Below, in pieces: positions 1-7,890 of a stretch of DNA of 64,000 bases; within the stretch, counting starts at the first letter, position 1, and every line of letters starts with the position of its first letter. Source of the stretch: Gordonia polyisoprenivorans NBRC 16320 = JCM 10675 (lineage in GTDB: Bacteria; Actinomycetota; Actinomycetes; Mycobacteriales; Mycobacteriaceae). The stretch lies in assembly GCF_000241325.1 (NCBI RefSeq), contig NZ_BAEI01000085.1:52538-116537 (forward strand), in the 5' to 3' direction. The notes under the pieces were generated by a model. It was not told the origin of the DNA, ran no database searches, and saw nothing but the letters and a program-made list of their open reading frames with translations. The translations under genes and the position numbers were made by a program.

Positions 1-231
1 GAAACGCTGGAGGATCAGGGCTATGTCACACGCGGGCCGCATCCGACCGATCGGCGGGCGCGGCTGGTCGAACTCACCCGACGCGGTCGGGCGGTGACCC
101 GGCTGGCCGCGCAGAGCGCCGCCGACGTCGCCGCCGACCTCGAGCGCGACATCGGGCACGACGCGATGGCGACGGTCGTCGGCGCATTGCAGCGGCTCGG
201 CGCGGACGCCACTCCCCGCCCCCTGTGGTGA
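1..231 (+). CDS. MarR-family transcriptional regulator, C-terminal fragment
   Basis: The reading frame is open from the first base and ends with TGA at 229-231, giving 76 residues of a protein whose start lies outside the window. The fragment holds the end of a winged-helix domain: a wing of the form GYV-R-PHPTDRRARLVELT followed by a long helix, which is the typical MarR pattern (the DxRxxxxxLT motif). MarR proteins bind DNA as dimers and usually respond to small phenolic or lipophilic ligands; the target cannot be told here. The gene converges on the AhpD-like gene, with 17 bases between the stops. Confidence 0.75.
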   Translation, partial: ETLEDQGYVTRGPHPTDRRARLVELTRRGRAVTRLAAQSAADVAADLERDIGHDAMATVVGALQRLGADATPRPLW

Positions 232-248
232 CTCGTGTCGACGAAAAC

Positions 249-728
249 TCAGGAATGCACTGTGCGCTCGTCGAGACCGGCGGGATAGCCCCCGGTGAGG
301 GCAATCCGGTTCCAGACATTGATCATGGCGATCGATGCGAGCACCTGACCGAAGGCCTCGTCACCGAACACCGAACGCACCCGCTCGTAGACCTCATCGG
401 GCACCCCGTCGTCGCCGATTCGAGTAACGTATTCGGTCAACTCCAATGCCGCTCTGGACTTCTCGTCGAACATCGAAAGACATTCACGCCACACCCCGAC
501 CATCCCGAGGGTGATCGGATCCATGCCCAGACCGAGCGCATCGGAGAGATGCATGTGTAGACAGTACGCGCACCCGTTGAGTTGCGAAGCGCGGATCTTC
601 ATGAGTTCCACCAGCTCTCGATCGAGCCCATCCGCCGAGGCGCGCTGAAGGGCGACGAGCGCCTTGTAGACACCGGGGTTGGCCGTCGGCAACCAATAAC
701 GCACGCCATCAGGCGTCACCGGGCTCAT
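249..728 (-). CDS. Carboxymuconolactone decarboxylase / AhpD-like protein
   Basis: A 159-residue protein of the CMD/AhpD fold. The motif NGCAYCLHMH near residue 52 supplies the CxxC pair and downstream His of AhpD-like alkylhydroperoxidases, so a thiol peroxidase or other redox role in the cytoplasm is likely; family members without characterised substrates are common. Its ATG overlaps the stop of the NmrA-like gene upstream by four bases (ATGA), indicating translational coupling. The pair is divergent from a MocR-type regulator, a natural candidate for its control. The substrate is not predictable from sequence. Confidence 0.8.
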   Translation of the reverse strand: MSPVTPDGVRYWLPTANPGVYKALVALQRASADGLDRELVELMKIRASQLNGCAYCLHMHLSDALGLGMDPITLGMVGVWRECLSMFDEKSRAALELTEYVTRIGDDGVPDEVYERVRSVFGDEAFGQVLASIAMINVWNRIALTGGYPAGLDERTVHS

Positions 729-1489
729 CGCGACACCCGCTCACCGCGCCGGGCGAGCCAGGTCTCGACGGTTGTGTCGGTCTGCACGAACCCGTCGCGC
801 GGCAACAACCCGTTCGTCCGAAGCGCCGGACCCCCGATACGCACCGGAATCACCCATCGTGGGGAACCGTCTTGACGAGCAACATCTTTCGCCAGATCGG
901 CGAAGTCCAGTACCTCCGGCCCGGCCACCTCGACATCGCCGCGTGCGGGTTCGAGCGCCGCATCAGCCACGGCGTCGGCGGCGTCGGCAGCAGCCAACGG
1001 CCGACACCTCATGCGCGGCACCATCGCCACCGGCCCCAGACTCATGCGCCCGAGCAGTTGCTCGGCGAGTTCGAACCATTGGGCCGAGTGCACCACCCTC
1101 AGCACCTCGGGCCCGAGCAACTCGCGGTAGACCCGCTCCTGCTCACCCTTGCCCTGGTAGTAGCCGAACTTCGCGTTGACCGCCGGATCGGCGGCATTGA
1201 TGATCGACAGGCAGACAACACGGCCCACCCCGGCGGTGACCGCCCCCTCGGCGATCCGCCGCGCAGCCGTGCCGAAGAAGTCGACGGCGACCTTGGCACG
1301 AGTGGTCGTGACGTTGACACAATCGACGATGACATCGGCACCTGCGCACGCCTGCGCCACGCCGTCGCCGGTGTACGCATCGACACCGGCCGACCTCTGC
1401 GCGGCGACCACCTCGATCCCTCTGCCCTGCAACGTTTCGCCCAGGTGGCGTCCGATCTCACCGCTCGCCCCGAACACGACTGTCCGCAT
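725..1489 (-). CDS. NmrA-like NAD(P)-binding Rossmann protein
   Basis: 254 residues. The N-terminus VVFGASGEIGRHL is an atypical-SDR dinucleotide-binding motif (GxxGxxG), followed by a strand-helix pattern with VDCVNVTT and VCLSIINAADP, as in NmrA/HSCARG-type proteins that bind NAD(P) and act as redox sensors or as reductases. There is no clear YxxxK pair in the canonical place, although a YYQGK stretch occurs around residue 139. It is the first gene of a two-gene unit with the AhpD-like gene (four-base overlap) and is transcribed divergently from the MocR-type regulator. Function beyond NAD(P) binding is inference. Confidence 0.75.
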   Translation of the reverse strand: MRTVVFGASGEIGRHLGETLQGRGIEVVAAQRSAGVDAYTGDGVAQACAGADVIVDCVNVTTTRAKVAVDFFGTAARRIAEGAVTAGVGRVVCLSIINAADPAVNAKFGYYQGKGEQERVYRELLGPEVLRVVHSAQWFELAEQLLGRMSLGPVAMVPRMRCRPLAAADAADAVADAALEPARGDVEVAGPEVLDFADLAKDVARQDGSPRWVIPVRIGGPALRTNGLLPRDGFVQTDTTVETWLARRGERVSR

Positions 1490-1572
1490 CCCTTGCCTCC
1501 TCCGGTTTCACATCTCGAGTGTCGTGTCACCTACGGTAGGGAGTAATTGCACCGGAAAAGAGGTCCAATCCG
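1490..1572. promoter_or_regulatory. Divergent promoter region with an 11-bp palindrome
   Basis: The 83-base gap between the NmrA-like gene and the divergent MocR gene contains the odd palindrome CCTACGGTAGG at 1530-1540, a plausible operator for the MocR protein. A GAGG ribosome-binding site at about 1555-1561 supports the ATG at 1573. Operator function is inferred only from symmetry and position. Confidence 0.3.
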
Positions 1573-3107
1573 ATGGCCGAAAAGAAGGTCAATTCGACCG
1601 AGGGCGACCCGTGGGAGCGTGTGGCGGCACGCCTGGGCACCGACCTGTTCCTCGATCTCCAGCCGGACCCGTCGACGACGGCACGAGGACGCGGAGCCAT
1701 GCGACGCCGCGCTCTCGCCGACGCCCTGCGCGACGCCATCTCCGATGGTCGGCTACCCCCGGGAACCATGGTGCCGCCGTACCGGTCGCTGGCCGCCGAT
1801 CTCGGACTCGCCCGCGGCACGGTGGCGGCCGTGTACGCCGAACTCGTTGCCGAGGGCCGCCTCACCGCGCGTCAGGGCTCGGGCACACGAGTGGCCGGCG
1901 GGATACATCCGCAGCCGGCAGTCTGGCGCCACCAACGGTCACCCTGCCCACTGCAGACCACGATTTCGCTCTCGGGCAACCGAATCCGTCGCTGTTTCCG
2001 CGGTCGGCGTGGGCTGCCTCGACACGACGTGTACTGAACGGCGCCTCCGACTCCGTCTTCGCGCCGTCGGCACCCAACGGCAGCGAGACACTGCGCACCG
2101 AACTGGCCGCCTACCTCGCCCGTGCCCGCGGCGTCCGGACCAGCCCGGACTGCATCGTGTTGACCACCTCGGTCAGTGGGTCGCTGGATCTGTTGTCGCG
2201 CACCGTGTTCGGGAGGAAAGTGGCTGTCGAAAGCCACGGCCTGCCGTTCCATCGGGAGGTCATCGCCCGGCGCGGTGTCGGCACCTCGCCGCTACCCGTC
2301 GATGCCCGGGGTGCCGACGTGTCGCGTCTGGCCGACTCCGGCGTCGACGCCGTCGTGCTGACGCCGAGTCATCAGTATCCGTTCGGCGTGGCACTGGCAC
2401 CGGATCGGCGCGCGGAGGTCGTCAAGTGGGCCACGCGTACCGACGCGGTGATCGTCGAAGACGACTACGACGGCGAGTTGCGCTACGACCGTGACCCGGT
2501 GGGAGCGCTGCAGGGTCTCGCACCCGACTCGGTGATCCAGACCGGATCGGTGAGCAAGAGCCTCTCGCCCGCGGTGCGGATCGGCTGGCTCGTCCTGCCA
2601 CCGCGGCTGGTGTCGTCGGTCATGTGGGCCAAGGGGGTTCGCGAGCCGGACGCCTCGATCGTCGATCAGCTCGTGCTCGCCGACATGATCGCGGCCGGCA
2701 CCTACGACACCCACATCCGGCGCAGCCGTCAGTTCTATCGCGCGCGGCGCGATCACCTCATCGCCCGGCTCGCCGCCCATGGGATCGAGGTGTCCGGCAT
2801 CGCGGCCGGCCTGCATGCGGTGATCCCGCTGCCGGTCGACGTCGAGCACCGACTCCTGCGGGACTGTCACGCACGGGGTTTCGCCTTCGGCGGCCTCGAC
2901 GCCATGCGCCACCCCGACGCCGATCCGCCCGTCGACGAGAACGGCGTCGCTCAGGGCGGGCTGGTCGTCGGATTCGCGAGTCCGGCCAACTCGACCTTCG
3001 TCCGCGACGTCGACGCCCTCGCCACCCTGATCACCGAGTACCGCTTACCGACGAAGTGCCCGGAGCTACTTACCGAATCGCCGATTCCGGGCTGCGTAAT
3101 CGCGTAG
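1573..3107 (+). pseudogene. MocR/GntR-type PLP-dependent regulator, frame broken once
   Basis: The first about 115 codons (from ATG 1573, GAGG upstream) encode a GntR winged helix: LADALRDAISDGRLPPG, YRSLAADLGLARGTVAAVYAELVAEGRLTARQGSG. The remainder, an aminotransferase-like fold I domain, is in another frame from about 1940 to 3107, with FALGQPNPSLFP, DYDGELRYDRDP and SVSKSLSPAVRIGW; the Lys of SVSKSL is the expected PLP lysine. The junction lies in the interdomain linker, about 1900-1945, and behaves as a one-base loss (or two-base gain). Joined, the product would be about 510 residues, slightly long for the family. Either a recent pseudogene or a sequence error. It overlaps the 3' end of uppS by 42 bases, convergently. 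Confidence 0.75.
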
Positions 3108-3875
3108 TGCGCGCAGGAAGTCCACCCGGCGGAACTCCGGCCAGTACGCGTCGGTGAACCAGATCTCCGAATACGCGCTCTGCCACAGCAGGAATCCGGA
3201 GAGCCGCTGCTCTCCGGACGTGCGGATGACCAGATCCGGATCGGGCTGCCCCTTGGTGTAGAGGTTGCGGTCGATGGCCTCCACCGTGACCGCGTCGATC
3301 ATCTGCTCGGGCGTCCCGCCGTGGGCTTTGCACTCCGCGAGCAGCGCGCGCACGGCGTCGACGATCTCCTGACGCCCGCCGTAGCCGACGGCAACGTTGA
3401 CGTTCATGCCGTCGCGGCCCCGGGTGCGTTCGGAGGCACTGCGCAGCCGCTGCGCGACCGCCTCCGGCAGCTGATCGAGCGTGCCGACGATGCGCACCTG
3501 CCAGTCGCCGGCCGGTGCCTCGGGGTCGGCGTCGTCGGCGGGCCGGGAAATCTCGTCGACGATGTCGGGCACGATCTCCATCAGCGCGTCGAGTTCCTCG
3601 GATTCACGCTGCAGGTTCTCCGTCGACAGTAGGTAGATGGTGACCGTCTCGATTCCCAGCTCGGCACACCATCCGAGCATGTCGGCTATCCGGCGCGCAC
3701 CGACCCGGTGGCCGTGGCTGACGTCCTCGAAACCGGCTTCGCGGGCCCACCGCCGGTTTCCATCGCAGATGATCGCGACGTGGCGCGGCAGGCGGGTGGT
3801 GTCCATCAGCTGGACCAGACGTCGCTCGTACACGGTGAGCATCGGGCCGCGCAGGCGATCGGGAAGCAGTTTCAT
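3066..3875 (-). CDS. uppS: Short-chain Z-isoprenyl diphosphate synthase (UppS family)
   Basis: 269 residues of the cis-prenyltransferase family. Key motifs are AIICDGNRRWA (catalytic Asp about residue 38, then the Asn-Arg-Arg-Trp diphosphate-binding stretch), YLLSTENLQR, VAVGYGGRQEI, DLVIRTSGEQRLSGFLLWQ and YSEIWFTDAYWPEF. The enzyme adds isopentenyl diphosphate to an allylic diphosphate at the membrane face to make polyprenyl carriers for cell-wall synthesis. The pairing with a hemolysin III gene matches M. tuberculosis Rv1086 (Z,E-farnesyl diphosphate synthase) beside Rv1085c, so a short product rather than decaprenyl phosphate is likely; product length is inference. Confidence 0.9.
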   Translation of the reverse strand: MKLLPDRLRGPMLTVYERRLVQLMDTTRLPRHVAIICDGNRRWAREAGFEDVSHGHRVGARRIADMLGWCAELGIETVTIYLLSTENLQRESEELDALMEIVPDIVDEISRPADDADPEAPAGDWQVRIVGTLDQLPEAVAQRLRSASERTRGRDGMNVNVAVGYGGRQEIVDAVRALLAECKAHGGTPEQMIDAVTVEAIDRNLYTKGQPDPDLVIRTSGEQRLSGFLLWQSAYSEIWFTDAYWPEFRRVDFLRALRDYAARNRRFGK

Positions 3876-3975
3876 CGCGACCCAGATTAGCCGCGCCCGG
3901 TCGCGGGCGTGTGCGGTCGTCGGCGTCGGGACGCCCGGGAGGCGATCGCCACATCGTCATGCAGACCGCGTAAGT

Positions 3976-3987
3976 TACGGTACCGTA
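3976..3987. promoter_or_regulatory. Perfect 12-bp palindrome before hemolysin III
   Basis: TACGGTACCGTA is a perfect 12-base palindrome, 10 bases upstream of the hemolysin III ATG and inside the 122-base divergent gap with uppS. Position and symmetry suggest a repressor operator or a promoter-proximal site for a dimeric regulator. No regulator gene lies immediately beside it. Confidence 0.35.
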
Positions 3988-3997
3988 GGTTCCTGTG

Positions 3998-4663
3998 ATG
4001 ACCGTACTGACCACCCCAGTGGCCGATCGGCCGAGGTTGCGGGGCGTGATCCATCAGTACGCGGCCTTCGTGGCCGCGGCCTGCGGTATCGCCGTGGTGA
4101 TCGGCGCTGCACTCCTGCGCGGCGCCGCCGCATCGACGGCGTGTGCGATCTATGCGATCACCATCGTCGGTCTCTTCGGCGTGTCGGCGACCTATCACCG
4201 CGTGCACTGGAAGACCGTCCGCGCCCAGATCCGCATGAAGCGCGCCGACCATTCGATGATCTTCCTGTTCATCGCCGGCACGTACACACCGTTCTGTGTG
4301 GTCGCCCTGCCGTCCCCGCTGCGATGGTGGGTGCTCGGGATCGTGTGGATCGGTGCCGTCGCCGGGGTGGTGCTGAAGATCGTCTGGCCCGCGGCACCAC
4401 GCTGGCTCGGCGTGGCGCTCTACGTTCTGCTCGGTTGGGTCATCGTCGCCGTCGCCCCGAGCCTGGTGACCCACGCGGGGGTCACCGTCATGGTGTTACT
4501 CGCCCTCGGTGGGATCTTCTACACCGTCGGCGGCATCCTCTATGCGCTACGACGTCCCAACCCGTGGCCGGCGACCTTCGGTCACCACGAGGTCTTCCAC
4601 GTGTGCACCGCGATCGCGGCGCTGCTGCACTACATCGCGGTGTGGTTGGTGCTGGCTGCCTGA
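3998..4663 (+). CDS. Hemolysin III / PAQR-family membrane protein
   Basis: 221 residues with about seven hydrophobic segments. Signature residues of the hemolysin III (YqfA/PAQR) family are present: RGVIHQYA near the N-terminus, SATYHR, KRADHSMIFLFIAGTYTP and a C-terminal HHEVFHVCTAIAALLHY; the conserved His residues are those proposed to bind a metal in PAQR proteins. Despite the name, a true haemolytic role is doubtful; membrane-lipid or energy-related roles have been proposed for the family. ATG 3998 is preferred over the GTG one codon upstream. Orthologue by context of Rv1085c. Its 3' end overlaps the convergent ABC ATPase gene by 34 bases. Confidence 0.88.
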   Translation: MTVLTTPVADRPRLRGVIHQYAAFVAAACGIAVVIGAALLRGAAASTACAIYAITIVGLFGVSATYHRVHWKTVRAQIRMKRADHSMIFLFIAGTYTPFCVVALPSPLRWWVLGIVWIGAVAGVVLKIVWPAAPRWLGVALYVLLGWVIVAVAPSLVTHAGVTVMVLLALGGIFYTVGGILYALRRPNPWPATFGHHEVFHVCTAIAALLHYIAVWLVLAA

Positions 4664-5439
4664 TCGGCCCGGTCTCCGGTGGCGAGCGCACGCAGGTACC
4701 GCACGTGCACGACGCCGTCGTCGCCGGTACTCACCTGCACATCGACGCCATACACCGCGGCGACGAGTTCGGCCGTCAGTACCTCGGCCGGGGCGCCGAA
4801 TGCCACCATCCGTCCGTGGTCGAGAACGAGGACGCGGGTGCAGAACATGGCCGCGAGATTGAGATCGTGCAACGCGATGTAGCTGGTCACCGGTAGACGG
4901 GCGACGAGATCGAGCAGGTCGAGCTGGTGTGCGATGTCGAGATGATTCGTGGGCTCGTCCAGCAGGAGTTCGGCGGGTTCCTGCGCAAGTGCGCGTGCGA
5001 TCTGCGCACGCTGCCGTTCGCCACCGGACAAGGTGTGCCACCGGCGGTCGGCCTTGTCGGTCAACCCCGTCCTCGCCAGCGCCTGATCGATGATGACCTC
5101 GGCGTCATCGCCACCGAACATCGAACCGTGCGGGGTCCGGCCCAGCCGCACCACGTCGCGGACGCAGATGTCGACGTCGGTACTCGCATGCTGGGAGACC
5201 ACCGCCACCCGACGGGCGACGTGCCTGCGGCGCAGCCCGGCCAGGTCGGCATCGTCCAACAACACCTGACCGTCGTCGGGCCGAGACAGCCCACCGAGAA
5301 TCCGGAGCAACGACGACTTCCCGGATCCGTTGGGACCCAGCACACCGATCGTCTCGCCCTCCTGCGGGATGAGCGTGACGCCGTCGAGGACCAGCTGACC
5401 CCCACGCGACCAGCACACCGACAAGGCTCGAATGGTCAT
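4630..5439 (-). CDS. Corrinoid ABC importer, ATPase subunit (BtuD-like)
   Basis: 269 residues. It shows Walker A GPNGSGKSS, Q-loop VVSQHA, signature LSGGERQRAQIA, Walker B ELLLDEPTNHLD and switch His in ALHDLNLAAMFC, the pattern of FecE/BtuD-type ATPases of metal-chelate importers. It energises uptake through the adjacent permease. The ATG at 5439 overlaps the permease stop by four bases (ATGA), fixing the start and indicating coupling. The three-gene unit (binding protein, permease, ATPase) follows a cobalamin riboswitch, so the cargo is probably cobalamin or a related corrinoid rather than an iron siderophore. Confidence 0.85.
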   Translation of the reverse strand: MTIRALSVCWSRGGQLVLDGVTLIPQEGETIGVLGPNGSGKSSLLRILGGLSRPDDGQVLLDDADLAGLRRRHVARRVAVVSQHASTDVDICVRDVVRLGRTPHGSMFGGDDAEVIIDQALARTGLTDKADRRWHTLSGGERQRAQIARALAQEPAELLLDEPTNHLDIAHQLDLLDLVARLPVTSYIALHDLNLAAMFCTRVLVLDHGRMVAFGAPAEVLTAELVAAVYGVDVQVSTGDDGVVHVRYLRALATGDRADQAASTNHTAM

Positions 5440-6512
5440 GCGGGCCTGCGCATCCGGAACAGCAGCAGCGCAAAGACCGGTACCCCGATGAGAGCGGTGA
5501 CCACACCCACCGGAACCTCTTGTGGCGCGAACACCGTGCGCGAGATCGTATCGACCCAGATCATGAAGATCGCTCCGGTCAGCGCGACCGCCGGCAACAG
5601 CCGCCGATGGCCGACGCCCACCAGCAGCCGGGTGGCGTGCGGCAGCACCAGACCGACGAAGCCGATGGCTCCGACGGCACTGACCAGGGTGGCGGTCACC
5701 AGAGCGACGATCGTCAGCATCGTCGCGCGCTCGCGCGCCACCGAGATCCCCAGTGTCGCCGCGGCACTGGTGCCGAAGGTGAACGCATCCAACGCCCGGG
5801 CCCGCCACAGACACATGGTCAGACCGATCATGGTGGCCGTCGCACAGATCGCGACCTGTCGCCAGGTGACCCCCGACATCGAACCCAACAGCCAGAACAG
5901 GATTCCGCGTGTCCGTTCGGCATCAGCGGAGGAGATCACGATGAATGACGTCAGCGACGAGAACAATTGGGTGCCCGCGACGCCCGCCAACACAATGCGC
6001 GACGTACCGCCGCCGGCTCCCCACGCCAAGAGCATGACGAGCACGAACGAGATCACCGCACCGACGAACGCCCCGCCCGACAGCGACAGCGCCCCGGCCC
6101 CCGCGCCCAGCACGACCACCGCGACCGCGCCGGTCGACGCTCCCGAGGACACGCCGAGAACATACGGGTCGGCAAGCGGGTTGCGCAGCAGCGACTGCAT
6201 GATGACGCCGCACAGCGCGAGCCCGGTACCGCACACCGCGGCCATCAGGGCCCGCGGAACCCGCAACTCCCACACGATCCCCTGCCGAACCCGGGACAAC
6301 TCCGACTCCGGCCCACCGAGATGAGCGAACACCACCCGGTAGACATCGGCGATCGACAGATCGGCGACGCCGATGGTCACCGACGTGCCCAACGACAGGA
6401 CTAGAGCAACCACGCCGATCACCCACCCCAGCCGATACCAGCGTGCGCCACCGACCGGCGTACGGGGCACCCGGAGTCGGCGGGCCACGGCCGGCGCCGC
6501 CGATGGACTCAC
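5436..6512 (-). CDS. Corrinoid ABC importer, permease (BtuC/FecCD family)
   Basis: 358 residues with a FecCD-type arrangement of about ten membrane helices. Family landmarks include WELRVPRALMAAVCGTGLALCGVIMQSLLRNPLADPYVLG near the N-terminus and AIGFVGLVLPHATR (the cytoplasmic loop that contacts the ATPase) in the C-terminal half. The start is taken as the GTG at 6512, which overlaps the TGA of the binding-protein gene (GTGA); the longer open frame upstream is coding sequence of the binding protein in another frame. It forms the channel of the riboswitch-controlled importer together with the flanking genes. Confidence 0.85.
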   Translation of the reverse strand: MSPSAAPAVARRLRVPRTPVGGARWYRLGWVIGVVALVLSLGTSVTIGVADLSIADVYRVVFAHLGGPESELSRVRQGIVWELRVPRALMAAVCGTGLALCGVIMQSLLRNPLADPYVLGVSSGASTGAVAVVVLGAGAGALSLSGGAFVGAVISFVLVMLLAWGAGGGTSRIVLAGVAGTQLFSSLTSFIVISSADAERTRGILFWLLGSMSGVTWRQVAICATATMIGLTMCLWRARALDAFTFGTSAAATLGISVARERATMLTIVALVTATLVSAVGAIGFVGLVLPHATRLLVGVGHRRLLPAVALTGAIFMIWVDTISRTVFAPQEVPVGVVTALIGVPVFALLLFRMRRPA

Positions 6513-7549
6513 CCCGTCAGACCCCACTGCCGCAACGCCTTTGCCGTCTTCTCGATACCGTCCACGGTACGTATGGAGGGATTCATGTCCGCACCGTTGA
6601 CGACGATGTAGCGACGATGACGCACTGCATCGAGTTCGCGGGTGACCGGGTTCGATTCGAGGAAGGCGATTTTGGAGTCGAGGGCGTCGCCGTCGATGCT
6701 GCGTCGACTCAGATCGGCGAGGACGAGTGCAGTGGGGTCCGCATCGGCGATGCTCTCCCAACTCACCTGCGGCCATTCGTCGGTCGTGTCCGCGTAGACA
6801 TTTCGTGCTCCGACGGACCTGGCGATGACACCGGAGGAGCCACAGCATCCGGCCATGTACGGCGTTTTGATGTCGGCGAACCAGAACGCCAGCGACACGT
6901 GCTCGGCGTTCAGTCCGCGTGCGGCGTCGTCATATCGCTGCTGCAGCGAGGAGACGAGCGAATCGCCGCGGTCTCCGACACCGAAGATCCGGGCGAGTTC
7001 CCGGATCTCGCGATACACCAGGTCCATGGTGAACGGTTCCGACCGTGCGCCGTCGGCGTTGACACTCTTGTCGGACCTGCCGACGCAATCGGTGGGCGAG
7101 AGATAGCTGGGAACCCCGAGCTTGGCGAACTGGTCCCGGTCGGCGACGCCACCGGGGCCCAGCGTCCCGCCGAAAGACGCTGTCACGAAATCCGGTTCGG
7201 TGGCCAGGACCGACTCCAGTGAGGGTTTGTTGTCGGCCAGGCGCGGTACCGTCGAATTGGCCTCGGCGAGATCGGCCTTCACCGGGTCCGTCCATGTCGC
7301 CGTACCCACCATCCGATCGGCGAGCCCGAGCGACAACAAGATCTCCGTCGACCCTTGATTGAGCGAGACCACCCGTTGCGGCGGCGCGTCCACCGTCACC
7401 GTGCGGCCGCAGTTGTCGAGCGAGACCGCATCGGAGGTCACCGAATCGTCACCGGATTCCGATGTCGAACAAGATCCGACGCACACCGCCACCACCGCGA
7501 TGACGCCGACGAACAGTCGGCGCAGGCGACCCGACCGAGACACACCCAT
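6509..7549 (-). CDS. Corrinoid ABC importer, substrate-binding lipoprotein
   Basis: 346 residues. An N-terminal signal segment ends in a weak lipobox VGSC, so the protein is probably tethered to the outside of the membrane. The fold is the periplasmic-binding type with two lobes, starting NCGRTVTVDAPPQRVVSLNQGSTEILLSLGLADRMVGTATW, shared with the binding protein of the second importer downstream. A CCGSSG stretch around residue 230 is unusual for the family. ATG 7549 has AAAGG six bases upstream. First gene of the unit led by the cobalamin riboswitch at 7681-7868; expected to be off when adenosylcobalamin is plentiful. Confidence 0.82.
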   Translation of the reverse strand: MGVSRSGRLRRLFVGVIAVVAVCVGSCSTSESGDDSVTSDAVSLDNCGRTVTVDAPPQRVVSLNQGSTEILLSLGLADRMVGTATWTDPVKADLAEANSTVPRLADNKPSLESVLATEPDFVTASFGGTLGPGGVADRDQFAKLGVPSYLSPTDCVGRSDKSVNADGARSEPFTMDLVYREIRELARIFGVGDRGDSLVSSLQQRYDDAARGLNAEHVSLAFWFADIKTPYMAGCCGSSGVIARSVGARNVYADTTDEWPQVSWESIADADPTALVLADLSRRSIDGDALDSKIAFLESNPVTRELDAVRHRRYIVVNGADMNPSIRTVDGIEKTAKALRQWGLTG

Positions 7550-7623
7550 GAGCACCCTTTCTGGGCAGGATCATCGACGGCGTCGACACCGGCTTCCACC
7601 CCGAAGGGCATCGCAACGGCGAA

Positions 7624-7677
7624 GCGCACCGACCTGATCCCGCGAGGTCAATGGCGGCCGCGGCGCCCGCCGCGGCC
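7624..7677 (-). promoter_or_regulatory. Leader segment: GC hairpin and conserved 24-base element
   Basis: Two elements sit between the riboswitch aptamer and the binding-protein gene. A perfect 9-bp hairpin has arms at 7656-7664 and 7669-7677 with a 4-base loop. A 24-base segment at 7624-7647 matches 21 of 24 bases of the equivalent place (10823-10846) behind the second riboswitch. On the transcribed strand it can fold as GACCT / AGGTC around a CGCGGGAT-containing loop. A role as expression platform is inferred. Confidence 0.45.
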
Positions 7678-7680
7678 ACG

Positions 7681-7868
7681 CCGGCAGGTCTTCGGACTCC
7701 GGACCCGGTACGTTGCGCACCACCTACCGGCGGCCGCTTCCCAGGTCGTCACAACCCAGTGCTGTGTGGCCGCTGTCGTTTCCGTCACCGCTGCGGGGCA
7801 GTCCTGGATTCACACCAGATTCCCTCTTGGTCAACCGGACGAACCGGATGAAACCGACGCGCCGAAAG
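7681..7868 (-). ncRNA. Cobalamin riboswitch (first)
   Basis: Read on the minus strand the leader shows the hallmark pieces of the adenosylcobalamin aptamer in order: GGGAATCTGGTGTGAATCCAG, then ACTGCCCCGCAGCGGTGA with the B12-box region, CACTGGG, CTGGGAAGCGGCC and the 3' closing GTCCGAAGACCTGCC. These are the conserved blocks of the Rfam cobalamin family as known from memory. It precedes the binding-protein/permease/ATPase unit and predicts repression by cobalamin. Outer ends are approximate. Confidence 0.92.
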
Positions 7869-7890
7869 GATAGCAGGCCTGCTCAGGCCG

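Noticed and set aside
1176..1572. Upstream extension of the plus-strand frame that holds the aminotransferase half of the MocR gene
   Set aside because: This part is antisense to the NmrA-like gene, shows no domain, and the true N-terminal half is in another frame from 1573.
4630..5814. Longer start for the first ABC ATPase
   Set aside because: The extra N-terminal codons lie inside the permease gene; ATG 5439 with its ATGA overlap gives a normal-length ATPase.
4927..6324. Long open frame on the plus strand opposite the first ABC importer
   Set aside because: It is antisense to two genes with strong motifs, has no recognisable domain, and long empty frames opposite real genes are expected at this GC content.
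7355..7873. Plus-strand open frame across the first riboswitch
   Set aside because: The region is explained by the start of the binding-protein gene and the conserved aptamer on the opposite strand.
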